In this document: positions 7,020 to 15,344 of the stretch, piece after piece
Layout: every line of letters begins with the position of its first letter
Position numbering within the stretch: position 1 is the first letter of the stretch
NCBI GenBank assembly: GCA_030529725.1
Contig: JAUMWI010000015.1
Location: forward strand, 1 to 34,533
DNA: 34,533 bases
Direction: 5' to 3'
Source of the DNA: Eubacteriales bacterium
GTDB taxonomy: Bacteria; Bacillota; Clostridia; Oscillospirales; Oscillospiraceae
The notes under the pieces: model-generated
Seen by the model: the letters and a program-made list of their open reading frames with translations, nothing else
What the model was told of the DNA's origin: nothing
Database searches by the model: none
Translations under genes and position numbers: made by a program

Positions 7020-8027
7020 TTACAGCAGCAGGATGCCGGCTTCTTCATAAGCTTTGCGGGTGCCTTCGTCCCAAAGGGAAACCTGGACCTCGCCGATGTG
7101 TGCCGTGCCGATCATCAGCATGCACAAACGACTCTGACCGATACCGCCGCCCATGGTGAGAGGCAACTCGTTGTTCAAAAGCATTTTGTGGAAGGGAAGA
7201 GTGCGGCGATCATCGCAGCCGGCAAGCGTGAGCTGCTTATCAAGAGACTCGGGGTCAACACGGATACCCATAGAGGAGATCTCAAAGGAACGCCCCAAAA
7301 TGGGATTCCAGTAAAGAATGTCACCGTTGAGTTCCCAGTCGTCATAGTCCGGAGCGCGGCCGTCGTGCTTGATGCCGGACTTGAGCGTCTTGCCGATCTG
7401 CATTAAAAAGACAACACCGTGCTCACGGCAGACGGCATCTTCACGCTGCTTCGGCGTAAGGTCGGGGTACCGGTCTTCGAGATCCTGCGTGGTGATAAAG
7501 AACACATCACGGGAAAGGGTTGTGTGAAGAGAGGGGAATGCAACGTTGAGCGCTTCGCTCGTCTCCGCGATCGCATTGACGATATCACGCACAGTGCGCT
7601 TTAAGTAGGCAATGTTGCGGTCTTCGGCAGCAATGACCTTTTCCCAGTCCCACTGGTCAACATAAATGGAGTGGAGGTTGTCCACTTCCTCGTCACGGCG
7701 GATGGCGTTCATATCCGTAAACAGACCCTTGCCGACATTAAACTGATAGCGCTTGAGCGCAAGACGCTTCCATTTAGCAAGCGACTGTACGACCTGTGCA
7801 TTCGCGTTAACATCGGGAATGTCAAAGGAAACGGGACGCTCCACGCCGTTGAGATTGTCGTTCAGACCGGAGTTTTCTTCCACGAACAGCGGAGCGGAAA
7901 CGCGGCGCAGATTCAACGCATTGCTCAGATTCACCTGAAAATTGCTCTTAATGAATTCAATAGCGCGCTGCATTTCATAGACGGACAGGGGGGTGTGATA
8001 GTTCTGAGGGATATAGGTCTTACTCAT
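7020..8027 (-). CDS. asnA: Aspartate--ammonia ligase (asparagine synthetase A)
   Basis: Cytoplasmic enzyme that makes asparagine from aspartate, ammonia and ATP, related in fold to class II aminoacyl-tRNA synthetases. It has 335 residues, the family size. Motifs include RRVSAPLFVEENSGLNDNL near the N-terminus, FTDMNAIRRDEE, HSIYVDQWDWEKVI, and the C-terminal class II motif 3-like GGGIGQSRLCMLM. The start at 8027 (MSKTYIPQNYHTPLSVYEMQ) is chosen over the upstream frame opening at 8075 because AAGGAG lies 11 nt before it and the protein then begins where homologues do. It has its own promoter at 8063-8091 and a terminator at 6970-7008, so it is likely transcribed alone. No T-box or other leader was found. 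Confidence 0.95.
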   Translation of the reverse strand: MSKTYIPQNYHTPLSVYEMQRAIEFIKSNFQVNLSNALNLRRVSAPLFVEENSGLNDNLNGVERPVSFDIPDVNANAQVVQSLAKWKRLALKRYQFNVGKGLFTDMNAIRRDEEVDNLHSIYVDQWDWEKVIAAEDRNIAYLKRTVRDIVNAIAETSEALNVAFPSLHTTLSRDVFFITTQDLEDRYPDLTPKQREDAVCREHGVVFLMQIGKTLKSGIKHDGRAPDYDDWELNGDILYWNPILGRSFEISSMGIRVDPESLDKQLTLAGCDDRRTLPFHKMLLNNELPLTMGGGIGQSRLCMLMIGTAHIGEVQVSLWDEGTRKAYEEAGILLL

Positions 8028-8062
8028 GCCGATTTTCACTCCTTTATAAAAAACTGAACTAC

Positions 8063-8091
8063 ATTTTAAATTCAATTATTGCAAAAATCAA
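8063..8091 (-). promoter_or_regulatory. Sigma-A promoter of asnA
   Basis: Minus strand: -35 TTGATT (8086-8091), 17-bp spacer, -10 TAAAAT (8063-8068). About 30 bp further upstream an inverted repeat, TTTACA (8120-8125) and TGTAAA (8133-8138), could be an operator, but nothing identifies its protein. Confidence 0.7.
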
Positions 8092-8141
8092 TAGATATTT
8101 TAACAGGAATCACATTTTTTTTACATTTCTTTTGTAAAGTA

Positions 8142-8181
8142 TGAAAAAGCCGACGCATTGCTGGAGTGCAAAAATTCAGCT
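8142..8181 (-). terminator. Probable terminator after the SpoIIM-like gene
   Basis: On the minus strand AGCTGA pairs with TCGGCT around an inner TTGC/GCAA hairpin and is followed by TTTTTC. The stem is imperfect, so support is moderate. Confidence 0.45.
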
Positions 8182-8188
8182 TTTAATT

Positions 8189-8797
8189 TTATAAGGTCAA
8201 TGCCAGAAGCACAGGCTTAAGATAGGTTTCTATCAGTGCTGCAAGGAACAGCAAGGGAAGTACAAAGAGAAAAAAGAAACGGCTGCAGTCACGAAAATGA
8301 ATCAGAAATTTGCAATGGGCTTCCCGATGCAGCAGACGCGCCGTGCCGATCTTACACAGCGACAGACCGAGAGCGCAGGAGACGATGATCGCAGGCAGCT
8401 CGAAAATTCCATGAGGCAGAATACCGACCAGATAAGCCAACAGGCCGAGACCGGTTTTCTGATAGATCGCACCGAATGCACCGATCAGCAGTGCATTGGT
8501 GCCGAGTGCCGCGGCACTGAGATAGAGGAACGGAATCACGCCGTCGAGCATCGCGGAAAAGGAAGCGAGAAGGTTATTGAAAAAAATCGTTGAGAATATT
8601 TCGATACCGGAAAGCTGATCTAACCCGAATGATTCAACCTTGTCGTTAAAGAAGGAAATCATCTCCACTGCAGATTCCGGAAACAGATAGGCTGCGGCAA
8701 AGCCGATGATCGTTAGGATCAGAAAGGCGAGCGCGGTCGTTTTCAGCTCATTCCGCAATCTTCCGTCTGCTAATGTTGGGAAATAACGTTCGAACAT
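8189..8797 (-). CDS. Stage II sporulation protein M family membrane protein
   Basis: Membrane protein of about 202 residues of the SpoIIM/DUF95 type. After a cytoplasmic N-terminus it has five or so hydrophobic helices (TALAFLILTIIGFAAAYLF, then FFNNLLASFSAMLDGVIPFL, and a last one at the C-terminus); the FFNNL motif after a long helix is characteristic of the family. In B. subtilis SpoIIM belongs to the DMP peptidoglycan-remodelling complex that drives engulfment, but DUF95 proteins also occur outside sporulation, so the role is inferred. The frame extends into gltX; the ATG at 8797, one base after the gltX stop (TGATATG), is preferred although its ribosome site is weak, suggesting translational coupling to gltX. 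Homologues would start at this point (MFERYFPTLADG). Confidence 0.75.
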   Translation of the reverse strand: MFERYFPTLADGRLRNELKTTALAFLILTIIGFAAAYLFPESAVEMISFFNDKVESFGLDQLSGIEIFSTIFFNNLLASFSAMLDGVIPFLYLSAAALGTNALLIGAFGAIYQKTGLGLLAYLVGILPHGIFELPAIIVSCALGLSLCKIGTARLLHREAHCKFLIHFRDCSRFFFLFVLPLLFLAALIETYLKPVLLALTL

Positions 8798-8798
8798 A

Positions 8799-10286
8799 TC
8801 AGGAAAGCTTGGCAATTCCTGCCTTAACGCGGGCGATAGTCTCCTCGCGGCCGAGAATATGGCAGATCTCCACGGCACCGCCGGGGGTCACAAGCTTGCC
8901 GGCGACGGCAATGCGCAGCGGCCACATGAGCGTTGCATTCTTCACTCCCAGTTCCTCGGCAAACGAAACGAGCATATCGTGAATGGCATCGTTTGTCCAC
9001 TCAGGGAGATTCTCAAGCTTCGGCAGAACCTTTTGCAGCATATCGAGCGATACGGCGGCATCGGTCTTGGACTTCTTGTTGGTGTAGAATTCCACATCGT
9101 ATTCGGGGAGCGCGTCAAAGAAGTCGACCTTTTCGGGAATGTCAGTGAGCTTTTCGCAGCGTGCCTGCAAAAGGGAGGAGATCTCCGAGACGGAATATGC
9201 CTCGTTTTTGACGGATTCACGAATGTAAGGCGTTGCTACTTTACAGAACTCGCCAGGGGAAAGATTGCGCAGATAGTTGGCGTTGAAGTACGTCAGCTTC
9301 TCGATATCGAAGATGGCGGGGGACTTGGAGATGCCGGAGATGTCAAATGCCTTGACCAACTCATCGAGCGTGAAGAACTCCTGTTCCGCCTGCTCACCGC
9401 GCGGAGACCAGCCGAGCAGTGCCACATAATTGAGGATGGCGGGGGTCAGGTAACCCTGCGCTTTGAGGTCTTCATAGCTGGGGTCTCCGTTGCGCTTGGA
9501 CATCTTGTGCTGTGCGTCGCGCATGACGGGGGAGCAGTGGACATAAGTCGGAATTTCCCAGCCAAAGCCCTCGTAGAGCAGGTTATACTTCGGCGCAGAG
9601 GACAGATACTCGCTGCCGCGGACAACGTGAGTGATGCCCATAAGATGGTCGTCGATGACGTTGGCAAAGTTATAGGTGGGAAGACCGTCGCGCTTGAGGA
9701 GCACCTGGTCGTCGAGCGTCTTATTTTCCACGGTGATGTCACCGAAGGAAGCATCATGGAATGTGGTCGTACCTTCTTTGGGGATACGCTGGCGAATCAC
9801 ATACGGCTCGCCGGCAGCAACACGCGCCTTGGCCTCCTCGAGGGGAAGGTCGCGGCAGGGATCGTCTGCGCGGTCAAATTCGCCGCTGTCCTCCTCACTT
9901 TCCGCCTTTTCGCAGAAACAGTAATAGGCATGTCCGCGCTCGACAAGAAGCTCGGCATACTTGCCGTAGGTGTCGCGGCGCTCAGACTGGATATACGGGG
10001 CGACGGGGCCGCCGACATCGGGGCCTTCATCGTGGGAAAGACCGCATTCCGCCATCGTGCGGTAGATCACATCGGTCGCGCCCTCGACAAGACGACCCTG
10101 GTCAGTATCCTCAATGCGCAGGAGGAAAGTGCCGCCTGCATGACGTGCGATCAGGTAAGTGTAGAGTGCGGTGCGCAGGTTGCCAACGTGCATATAGCCG
10201 GTGGGGGATGGAGCAAAGCGCGTGCGGACCTTGCCGTGCGGAATTTTGGCTTCCATTTCCTCAAAGTACTTCCTATCAATGGACAT
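8799..10286 (-). CDS. gltX: Glutamate--tRNA ligase
   Basis: Class I aminoacyl-tRNA synthetase, 495 residues. The HIGH signature is MHVG at 32-35 (APSPTGYMHVGNLRTALY), with IEDTDQGR following, and the KMSKS loop is KMSKR at 261-265. The anticodon-binding domain occupies about 340-495 and ends GIAKLS. Whether it charges only tRNA-Glu or also tRNA-Gln cannot be told from the sequence; most Clostridia use GatCAB for Gln. AGGAGG stands 7 nt before the ATG at 10286. A strong promoter is at 10316-10344, and the SpoIIM-like gene follows immediately in the same operon. Confidence 0.97.
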   Translation of the reverse strand: MSIDRKYFEEMEAKIPHGKVRTRFAPSPTGYMHVGNLRTALYTYLIARHAGGTFLLRIEDTDQGRLVEGATDVIYRTMAECGLSHDEGPDVGGPVAPYIQSERRDTYGKYAELLVERGHAYYCFCEKAESEEDSGEFDRADDPCRDLPLEEAKARVAAGEPYVIRQRIPKEGTTTFHDASFGDITVENKTLDDQVLLKRDGLPTYNFANVIDDHLMGITHVVRGSEYLSSAPKYNLLYEGFGWEIPTYVHCSPVMRDAQHKMSKRNGDPSYEDLKAQGYLTPAILNYVALLGWSPRGEQAEQEFFTLDELVKAFDISGISKSPAIFDIEKLTYFNANYLRNLSPGEFCKVATPYIRESVKNEAYSVSEISSLLQARCEKLTDIPEKVDFFDALPEYDVEFYTNKKSKTDAAVSLDMLQKVLPKLENLPEWTNDAIHDMLVSFAEELGVKNATLMWPLRIAVAGKLVTPGGAVEICHILGREETIARVKAGIAKLS

Positions 10287-10315
10287 AGGATGACCTCCTA
10301 AAAAAATCTTATATT

Positions 10316-10344
10316 AGTTTATCGTCTGCACACCAGATTGTCAA
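10316..10344 (-). promoter_or_regulatory. Sigma-A promoter of gltX
   Basis: Minus strand: -35 TTGACA (10339-10344), 17-bp spacer, -10 TAAACT (10316-10321), 30 bp upstream of the start codon. No T-box leader fits in this short distance. Confidence 0.85.
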
Positions 10345-10400
10345 GAACAAGGAAAATGACTTTAATCATGTTTCGCTGCCTCGCTTTTTGCGGTTTTTGC

Positions 10401-10429
10401 TTGTGCTTTTCAAAAAAGTGTGGTAATAT
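10401..10429 (+). promoter_or_regulatory. Sigma-A promoter of trpS operon
   Basis: -35 TTGTGC (10401-10406), 17-bp spacer, -10 TAATAT (10424-10429), 60 bp upstream of trpS. A small hairpin TTGCGC-ATCCG-GCGCAA lies in the leader; there is no T-box. Confidence 0.7.
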
Positions 10430-10491
10430 CACAAATTGAGAAAATAGGTTTGCGCATCCGGCGCAAGTACAGAATACAAAGGAGAATTCTC

Positions 10492-11508
10492 ATGGACGAG
10501 ATCATCAGCACCGAAAAAAAGAAAGTAATGCTCTCCGGCATCCAGCCCAGCGGCGACCTGCACCTTGGTAATTACCTCGGCGCGATCAAGAACTGGGTGG
10601 CGCGCACGGACGAGTTTGATAACTACTACTTTATGGCAGATATGCATACCATCACCGTGCGCCAGACGCCGGCAGATCTGCGCCGCCGTACAATGGAACA
10701 GCTTGCCCTTTACATTGCCTGCGGACTTGATCCCGAGAAGAACACGCTTTTTGTCCAGTCTCACGTCCATCAGCATGCAGAACTTGGCTGGGTGCTCAAC
10801 TGCTACACGATGTTCGGAGAGCTTTCCCGCATGACACAGTTCAAGGACAAGTCCTTAAAGCATAAGGAGAACATTAACGGCGGACTCTTTACCTATCCCG
10901 CACTTATGGCGGCAGACATCCTGCTCTATCAGCCCGACTTCGTTCCTGTCGGTGAGGATCAGAAGCAGCACGTGGAGCTCTGCCGCAACATTGTCCAGCG
11001 CTTTAACGGCCTCTACGGTGATGTCTTTAAGATGCCCGAGCCTTACATTCCCAAGGCAGGCGCCCGCGTGATGAGTCTTTCCGCGCCCGATGGAAAGATG
11101 AGCAAGTCCATGCCGGAGGGCTGCGTATTCCTGATGGAGAAGCCGGAGGATATTGCCAGAAAGTTTAAACGTGCCGTTACTGATAGCGACACGGAGAACT
11201 GTGTCCGCTTTGATCTTGATAATAAGCCCGGCGTTGCCAACCTTATGAGCATTTACTCTGCGGTCACCGGAAAGACCTATGAAGAGATTGAGCAGGAGTT
11301 TGCCGGAAAGGGCTATGGTGCGTTCAAGCCTGCTGTCGGCGATGCCGTCATCGAGGTGCTGCGTCCCATCCGCGAGGAGGCGGCGCATCTGCTTGCAGAC
11401 AAGGCCTACCTTGAGGGCGTGTACCGTGCGGGTGCAGAGAAGGCGTCCTACGTTGCAGAAAAGACGCTGCGCAAGGTATATAAGAAGATCGGCTTTCTTG
11501 CCAGATAA
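10492..11508 (+). CDS. trpS: Tryptophan--tRNA ligase
   Basis: Class I aminoacyl-tRNA synthetase, 338 residues. The HIGH motif is HLGN at 24-27 (SGIQPSGDLHLGNYLG) and the KMSKS motif is at 202-206 (APDGKMSKSMPEG); GGLFTYPALMAADILLYQ is the conserved active-site stretch. The frame opens earlier at 10420, but the ATG at 10492 follows AAAGGAG with a 7-nt gap and gives the normal N-terminus. Only 12 bp separate its stop from the tagO-like gene, so wall-polymer genes are probably co-transcribed from the trpS promoter. Confidence 0.96.
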   Translation: MDEIISTEKKKVMLSGIQPSGDLHLGNYLGAIKNWVARTDEFDNYYFMADMHTITVRQTPADLRRRTMEQLALYIACGLDPEKNTLFVQSHVHQHAELGWVLNCYTMFGELSRMTQFKDKSLKHKENINGGLFTYPALMAADILLYQPDFVPVGEDQKQHVELCRNIVQRFNGLYGDVFKMPEPYIPKAGARVMSLSAPDGKMSKSMPEGCVFLMEKPEDIARKFKRAVTDSDTENCVRFDLDNKPGVANLMSIYSAVTGKTYEEIEQEFAGKGYGAFKPAVGDAVIEVLRPIREEAAHLLADKAYLEGVYRAGAEKASYVAEKTLRKVYKKIGFLAR

Positions 11509-11520
11509 GGGTGACGCATC

Positions 11521-12681
11521 ATGATCAATGTGATTCCGAAAGAACTTCTGCTGATCGTGGGTGCGGCACTGCTTGTGGCAATGGCGATCAGCTTCCTGAT
11601 GTGTCCGCTTGTGAAATCGTTCGCTTATAAAATCGGCGCAATCGACGTACCGAAGGACAACCGTCGGATGCACAAAAAACCTGTGCCAAGGCTTGGCGGT
11701 CTGGCGATTTTTATGGGCTTTATGGTAAGCATCCTGCTGTTTGCCAGCATCGACCATGAGATGCAGGGCATTCTTCTCGGCGCCGTGATTATTGTGGTGC
11801 TGGGCGTGGTGGACGATATGACGCCGCTGCGCGCCTACTTTAAATTCATTGTGCAGATCGTTGCAGCCCTTGTTGCTGTGTTCCACGGTGTCGTGATTGA
11901 GACGCTCTCCAACCCGAACATTTTCAGCCAGAGTCCTTACTGGAATCTCGGCTGGATCGCCATTCCTGTTACGGTCCTGTGGATCGTCGGCATTACGAAT
12001 GCCGTCAACCTGATTGACGGTCTGGACGGCCTTGCCTGCGGCGTTTCCACGATCAGTGCTTTGACGATGCTCGTGATCGCGCTGCTGGTTTCCGAGTCCG
12101 GCGTTGCGGTTATTATGGCATCTCTCGTCGGTGCCTGCCTCGGATTTATGCCCTATAACCGTAATCCTGCCAAGATGTTCATGGGCGATACCGGCTCGAC
12201 ATTTTTGGGCTATATTCTGGCAACGATCTCGATTCAGGGCCTTTTCAAGTATTATGCGATTGTATCCTTTGCCGTACCGTTTTTGATTCTCGGCCTTCCA
12301 ATGTTCGATACGCTTTTCGCCATTATCCGCCGACTTGTACACGGTCAGAACCCGATGGCGCCGGATCGCGGACATATCCACCACAGACTGATCGACATGG
12401 GACTCAATCAAAAGCAGGCGGTTGCCGCTTTGTATGTTGTCAGCAGCATTCTCGGCCTTTCGGCTGTGGTGCTGACTGCAAGCGGCGCGGTCAAGGCGAT
12501 GCTCCTTATGATGACGCTGATCATTGTTGCTTACATTGCTTCGCGCGTGATCTTCCCCAGAGGGGCCGAAGAGCAGAACGGGAGCGTGCCGGAGCAGACA
12601 AATCCTGCGATGGAGGCAACAGATGGGGAAAGCAAGAGAGAAGAAGCAAAAAACGAAGATAATGAAGGGGTAGAGAGCTGA
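11521..12681 (+). CDS. tagO: Undecaprenyl-phosphate GlcNAc-1-phosphate transferase (TagO/WecA family)
   Basis: Polytopic membrane enzyme that moves GlcNAc-1-phosphate from UDP-GlcNAc to undecaprenyl phosphate, the first step of wall teichoic acid and related polymers. It has 386 residues with about ten or eleven hydrophobic segments. Family motifs are DNRRMHKKPVPRLGG (46-60), VVDDM (96-100), NLIDGLDG (163-170), MGDTGSTFLG (221-230) and RGHIHHRLIDMG (around 285, the HIHH that separates this branch from MraY). After about residue 350 there is a hydrophilic Glu-rich tail. The ribosome site AAGGGTGACG is weak. The stop overlaps the start of the next gene (TGATG), which encodes the UDP-GlcNAc epimerase of the same pathway. 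Confidence 0.92.
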   Translation: MINVIPKELLLIVGAALLVAMAISFLMCPLVKSFAYKIGAIDVPKDNRRMHKKPVPRLGGLAIFMGFMVSILLFASIDHEMQGILLGAVIIVVLGVVDDMTPLRAYFKFIVQIVAALVAVFHGVVIETLSNPNIFSQSPYWNLGWIAIPVTVLWIVGITNAVNLIDGLDGLACGVSTISALTMLVIALLVSESGVAVIMASLVGACLGFMPYNRNPAKMFMGDTGSTFLGYILATISIQGLFKYYAIVSFAVPFLILGLPMFDTLFAIIRRLVHGQNPMAPDRGHIHHRLIDMGLNQKQAVAALYVVSSILGLSAVVLTASGAVKAMLLMMTLIIVAYIASRVIFPRGAEEQNGSVPEQTNPAMEATDGESKREEAKNEDNEGVES

Positions 12682-13829
12682 TGGAAAAGCTTCGTATTAT
12701 GAGCGTGTTCGGTACACGCCCGGAAGCCATCAAGATGGCACCGCTGGTCAAGGAGCTGAAAAGCCGCGAGGAGATCGAGAGTCTTTGCTGCGTGACGGCA
12801 CAGCATCGGCAGATGCTCGATTCCGTAATGGAGGTTTTTGATCTCAAGGCAGACTGCGACCTTGACATTATGACGCCGCGTCAGACGCTTTCCACGATTA
12901 CCAGTAAGTGCCTTCTCGGCATGGACGGGGCGATCGAGCAGCTCAAGCCGGATATGATTCTGGTACACGGCGATACGTCCACGACCTTTGCCGGCGCTCT
13001 TTCCGCATTTTATCATCAGGTGCCGGTCGGACATGTGGAGGCGGGACTTCGTACCTATGATAAATATTCTCCGTTTCCCGAGGAAATGAACCGCAAGATG
13101 GTCACTGCCATTGCCGATCTCTATTTCTGCCCCACGAAGAATAACCGCGATAATCTCCAGAGAGAGGGTATTGACAAAGGCGTTTTTATTACCGGAAACA
13201 CGGTCATCGACGCGCTGAAAACCACGGTGCGCAGTGACTATGTCTTTGCCACACAGGAGCTCAATGAGCTGGATTACGAAAACCGTAAGATCGTTCTCGT
13301 TACCTGCCACCGCCGCGAAAACTACGGCGAGCCGATGAAAAACATTATGCTTGCCCTTCGCCAGATCGCAGAGCAGAACGAGGATGTGGAGCTTGTTTAC
13401 CCCGTGCATCTTTCTCCCGTTGTGCGTGAGGCGGTGGACGCATATCTGCGCGGAGCGCCGCGTGTCCACTTGATTGACCCGCTGGCGGCGGATGAGATGC
13501 ATAATCTGATGGCGCGCTGCTACCTGGTCCTCACCGATTCCGGCGGTCTGCAGGAGGAGGCGCCGGCTCTCGGCAAGCCTGTGCTTGTGATGCGCCGCGA
13601 AACGGAGCGACCTGAAGCGGTGGATGCCGGAACAGTGAAGCTTTGCGGCGTTGTGCAGGATGATATCGTTACGATGGCCGAGCGCCTGATCCGCGACAAA
13701 AGTGCCTATGAAAAGATGGCGCACGCCGTCAATCCCTACGGTGACGGCAATGCCTGCGCACGCATTGCGGATGCGATTTTGTGGCACTTCGGGCGCAGGA
13801 GCGAACGACCTGCGGATTTTGAAGTCTGA
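12681..13829 (+). CDS. wecB: UDP-N-acetylglucosamine 2-epimerase (non-hydrolysing)
   Basis: Cytoplasmic enzyme interconverting UDP-GlcNAc and UDP-ManNAc, 382 residues. It has the GTRPEAIKMAPL nucleotide-binding start (11-22), HVEAGLRT and PFPEEMNRK in the middle, the CHRREN motif, and GGLQEEAPALGKPVLVMR near the C-terminus, all typical of WecB/MnaA. Its first base is the last base of the tagO stop. UDP-ManNAc is the donor for the TagA-like transferase encoded at 33045-33761, so the three enzymes together would make the ManNAc-GlcNAc-PP-undecaprenol linkage unit. MnaA is the equivalent Gram-positive name. Confidence 0.94.
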   Translation: MEKLRIMSVFGTRPEAIKMAPLVKELKSREEIESLCCVTAQHRQMLDSVMEVFDLKADCDLDIMTPRQTLSTITSKCLLGMDGAIEQLKPDMILVHGDTSTTFAGALSAFYHQVPVGHVEAGLRTYDKYSPFPEEMNRKMVTAIADLYFCPTKNNRDNLQREGIDKGVFITGNTVIDALKTTVRSDYVFATQELNELDYENRKIVLVTCHRRENYGEPMKNIMLALRQIAEQNEDVELVYPVHLSPVVREAVDAYLRGAPRVHLIDPLAADEMHNLMARCYLVLTDSGGLQEEAPALGKPVLVMRRETERPEAVDAGTVKLCGVVQDDIVTMAERLIRDKSAYEKMAHAVNPYGDGNACARIADAILWHFGRRSERPADFEV

Positions 13830-13865
13830 TTCGGAAAGCGAAAACGGTACGGAGGTGAGAGCAGA

Positions 13866-14624
13866 ATGGGAAATAAAGCTTCAAAGTCGGTCAGCATAGT
13901 GGTCGCTGCGCTCATTTTGCTCGTCATTGTTTTTATGCTGCGCGGCAGTCTGCGCGGGCCGGAGCGTGTGGTGCTTCCGCAGGAGGTGACAAACGAAGGA
14001 GTCAACAGCGGAACAGATGACGGAGAAAATGATGTAATCAATCGCGTTGACATTCGTCCCTCAACTGTGCAGGATGCCATTGCCGTACTGAGACGCCCAC
14101 AGCAGTATCAGCGTACCGTTGTAATTGAGCGGTACTATTCCGGAGGAAGCTGCATCGATACGCTTGAGGTGTTTGTTGATAACGGCTGGACTCGTGCGGA
14201 TCTTGTGAAAGACGGCGCGGAAAAACGACATATGATCAGCAACGGAGAGGTCAGCTACATCTGGTACGGCAACAGCAAAAGCTACTATACAGGGGCTGCT
14301 GCACTCAGTGCCGATGAAGAGCAGTATATTCCGACCTATGAGGATATTCTTCATATGGATGTGCAGCGTATCGCCCTTGCAGATTACCGCATGCTTGACA
14401 CAAAAAACTGTATTTATGTGGAAACGGCACCGGATAGCGCAGGATACGTTGAACGGTACTGGGTATGCGTAAGCGATGGCCTGCTTGTTGCAGCCGAGAA
14501 AGCCTGCGGAGAGGATATTGTCTACCGCATGGCAGGTATGAATGCAGACACGGAAACGGTGATGGAGGATGCATTTGTACTTCCGGACGGTACGCAGCTT
14601 CACACACTCCATGTAAAAAGTTAA
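13866..14624 (+). CDS. Membrane-anchored protein of unknown function
   Basis: I do not recognise this 252-residue protein. A short basic N-terminus (MGNKASKS) leads into one membrane segment at about residues 9-26 (SVSIVVAALILLVIVFML) with no lipobox or obvious cleavage site, so it is probably an N-anchored extracytoplasmic protein. Residues 34-60 are polar and likely flexible. The rest (about 65-252) is rich in short beta-type stretches (RTVVIERYYSGG, EVSYIWYGNSKSYYTG, ERYWVCVSDGLLVAAE), which would suit a LolA/outer-membrane-sorting-like half-barrel, but that is a guess. It begins 36 bp after wecB behind GGAGGTGAGAGCAGA and ends at a strong terminator, so it closes the trpS-tagO-wecB operon and may serve the cell envelope. 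Confidence 0.7.
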   Translation: MGNKASKSVSIVVAALILLVIVFMLRGSLRGPERVVLPQEVTNEGVNSGTDDGENDVINRVDIRPSTVQDAIAVLRRPQQYQRTVVIERYYSGGSCIDTLEVFVDNGWTRADLVKDGAEKRHMISNGEVSYIWYGNSKSYYTGAAALSADEEQYIPTYEDILHMDVQRIALADYRMLDTKNCIYVETAPDSAGYVERYWVCVSDGLLVAAEKACGEDIVYRMAGMNADTETVMEDAFVLPDGTQLHTLHVKS

Positions 14625-14651
14625 CGAGAGGGCAGTACCCTCTCGTTTTTT
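14623..14651 (+). terminator. Terminator of the trpS-tagO-wecB operon
   Basis: AACGAGAGGG pairs perfectly with CCCTCTCGTT around CAGTA and is followed by TTTTTT. It starts at the stop codon of the unknown gene. On the minus strand it also follows the small-protein cluster, so it may serve both. Confidence 0.9.
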
Positions 14652-14659
14652 CTTATAGA

Positions 14660-14949
14660 TCATAAAATTAACAGCAGTCCCAGTGCAATCAGCAGTTCAT
14701 CATCCGCCTTTTCCTCAGAAAGAAGAGAATGAGCAGCAACAGAATGTCGGCAGTATCCACATCCTGCAGCTTGAATTTGCCGAGCATTCGCTGAAGAAAC
14801 TGTTCGCCCTCCTGCGGTATGCGTTGAAATCTGCTGCTTTGTGCAAATTGCGCTGCCTGCGGCGGAGGGCTGTTTTGTGATGGCGGCGACTCCTGCATCG
14901 GAATGCGCGTGTAAATGCCGTCATCGTTGCGAAGATATCGGTTATACAA
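14660..14949 (-). pseudogene. Small conserved-looking protein with an apparent one-base frameshift
   Basis: From a TTG at 14949, with AGGAGG 9 nt upstream inside the end of the previous gene, the frame encodes 86 residues ending LILFFLRKRRMMNC with a stop at 14689. The -1 frame takes over exactly there and would give FFSEEKADDELLIALGLLLIL, stopping at 14660. One extra T in the short T run complementary to 14719-14721 joins the two halves into a 96-residue protein: a Pro/Gln-rich N-terminus, then a hydrophobic helix (DTADILLLLILFF), an acidic turn and a second hydrophobic helix. The joined product looks like a natural helical hairpin, whereas the unshifted tail is abnormally basic and cysteine-ended. 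It is a real frameshift, an assembly error or recoding; no canonical slippery heptamer is present. Function unknown. Confidence 0.6.
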
Positions 14950-14952
14950 CGC

Positions 14953-15327
14953 TCATCCCTCCTGTGTAGTTAAAAACGTTTTGGCAAGGTGAATCATTCG
15001 GGCAAGCTGGACGGCTCGGTCGACTTTATCGCGGCGGGAGGGCCGCAAAAACGGACGCAATGCATATAGAAAGGCGGCGGTCTCGCTGCTTTCCGGTCGA
15101 TTCATTTGCTTGAGCACCGGAATCAGTCTTTGCAAAAGGTCCGGGTCGATTGATGAGAATTGGGAGAACGGATTGCCTGCATCCGGTGGGGGAGGTGCGG
15201 CATTGTCACTGCTCTGCTGTGCATTGCCTCCCATTTGTGCAGAGAGAGTTTGCGCCATGTTCACCACCTGTGCCATTGCGTCCGGATCGGAGAGCAGCGT
15301 ATTTAGTTTTTCTTCCCAATCATTCAC
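14953..15327 (-). CDS. Small protein of unknown function, cluster member 2
   Basis: Soluble 124-residue protein that I recognise only as the kind of hypothetical seen in Oscillospirales genomes. It has an N-terminal helix (MNDWEEKLNTLLSDPDAMAQ), a low-complexity linker at about 34-55 (GGNAQQSSDNAAPPPPDAG), and a helical C-terminal half rich in Leu and Arg (LLQRLIPVLKQMN, FLYALRPFLRPSRRDKVDRA). The LLSDPDAMAQVV motif resembles the repeated LMHSPEGAALMTRL and IMQSGDGQQLMNLL of the 85-residue neighbour. It lies between the other two small genes, 17 bp downstream of the first and 3 bp upstream of the third, so the three form one transcript. No catalytic motif or membrane segment is visible. Confidence 0.75.
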   Translation of the reverse strand: MNDWEEKLNTLLSDPDAMAQVVNMAQTLSAQMGGNAQQSSDNAAPPPPDAGNPFSQFSSIDPDLLQRLIPVLKQMNRPESSETAAFLYALRPFLRPSRRDKVDRAVQLARMIHLAKTFLTTQEG

Positions 15328-15344
15328 GCTGCCATCCCCCTTGC

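Noticed and set aside
8120..8138. TTTACA-N7-TGTAAA upstream of asnA as a Pho box
   Set aside because: It is an inverted repeat, not the 11-bp direct repeat seen at the two Pho sites, and asnA has no link to phosphate.
10430..10491. T-box or trp-type leader in front of trpS
   Set aside because: Only 60 bp lie between the -10 and the start codon, and no T-box sequence or terminator is present; only a small GC hairpin is seen.
14700..14730. Programmed -1 ribosomal frameshifting in the third small gene
   Set aside because: No X XXY YYZ slippery heptamer and no clear downstream pseudoknot; a lost T or an assembly error is simpler. Kept only as an alternative.
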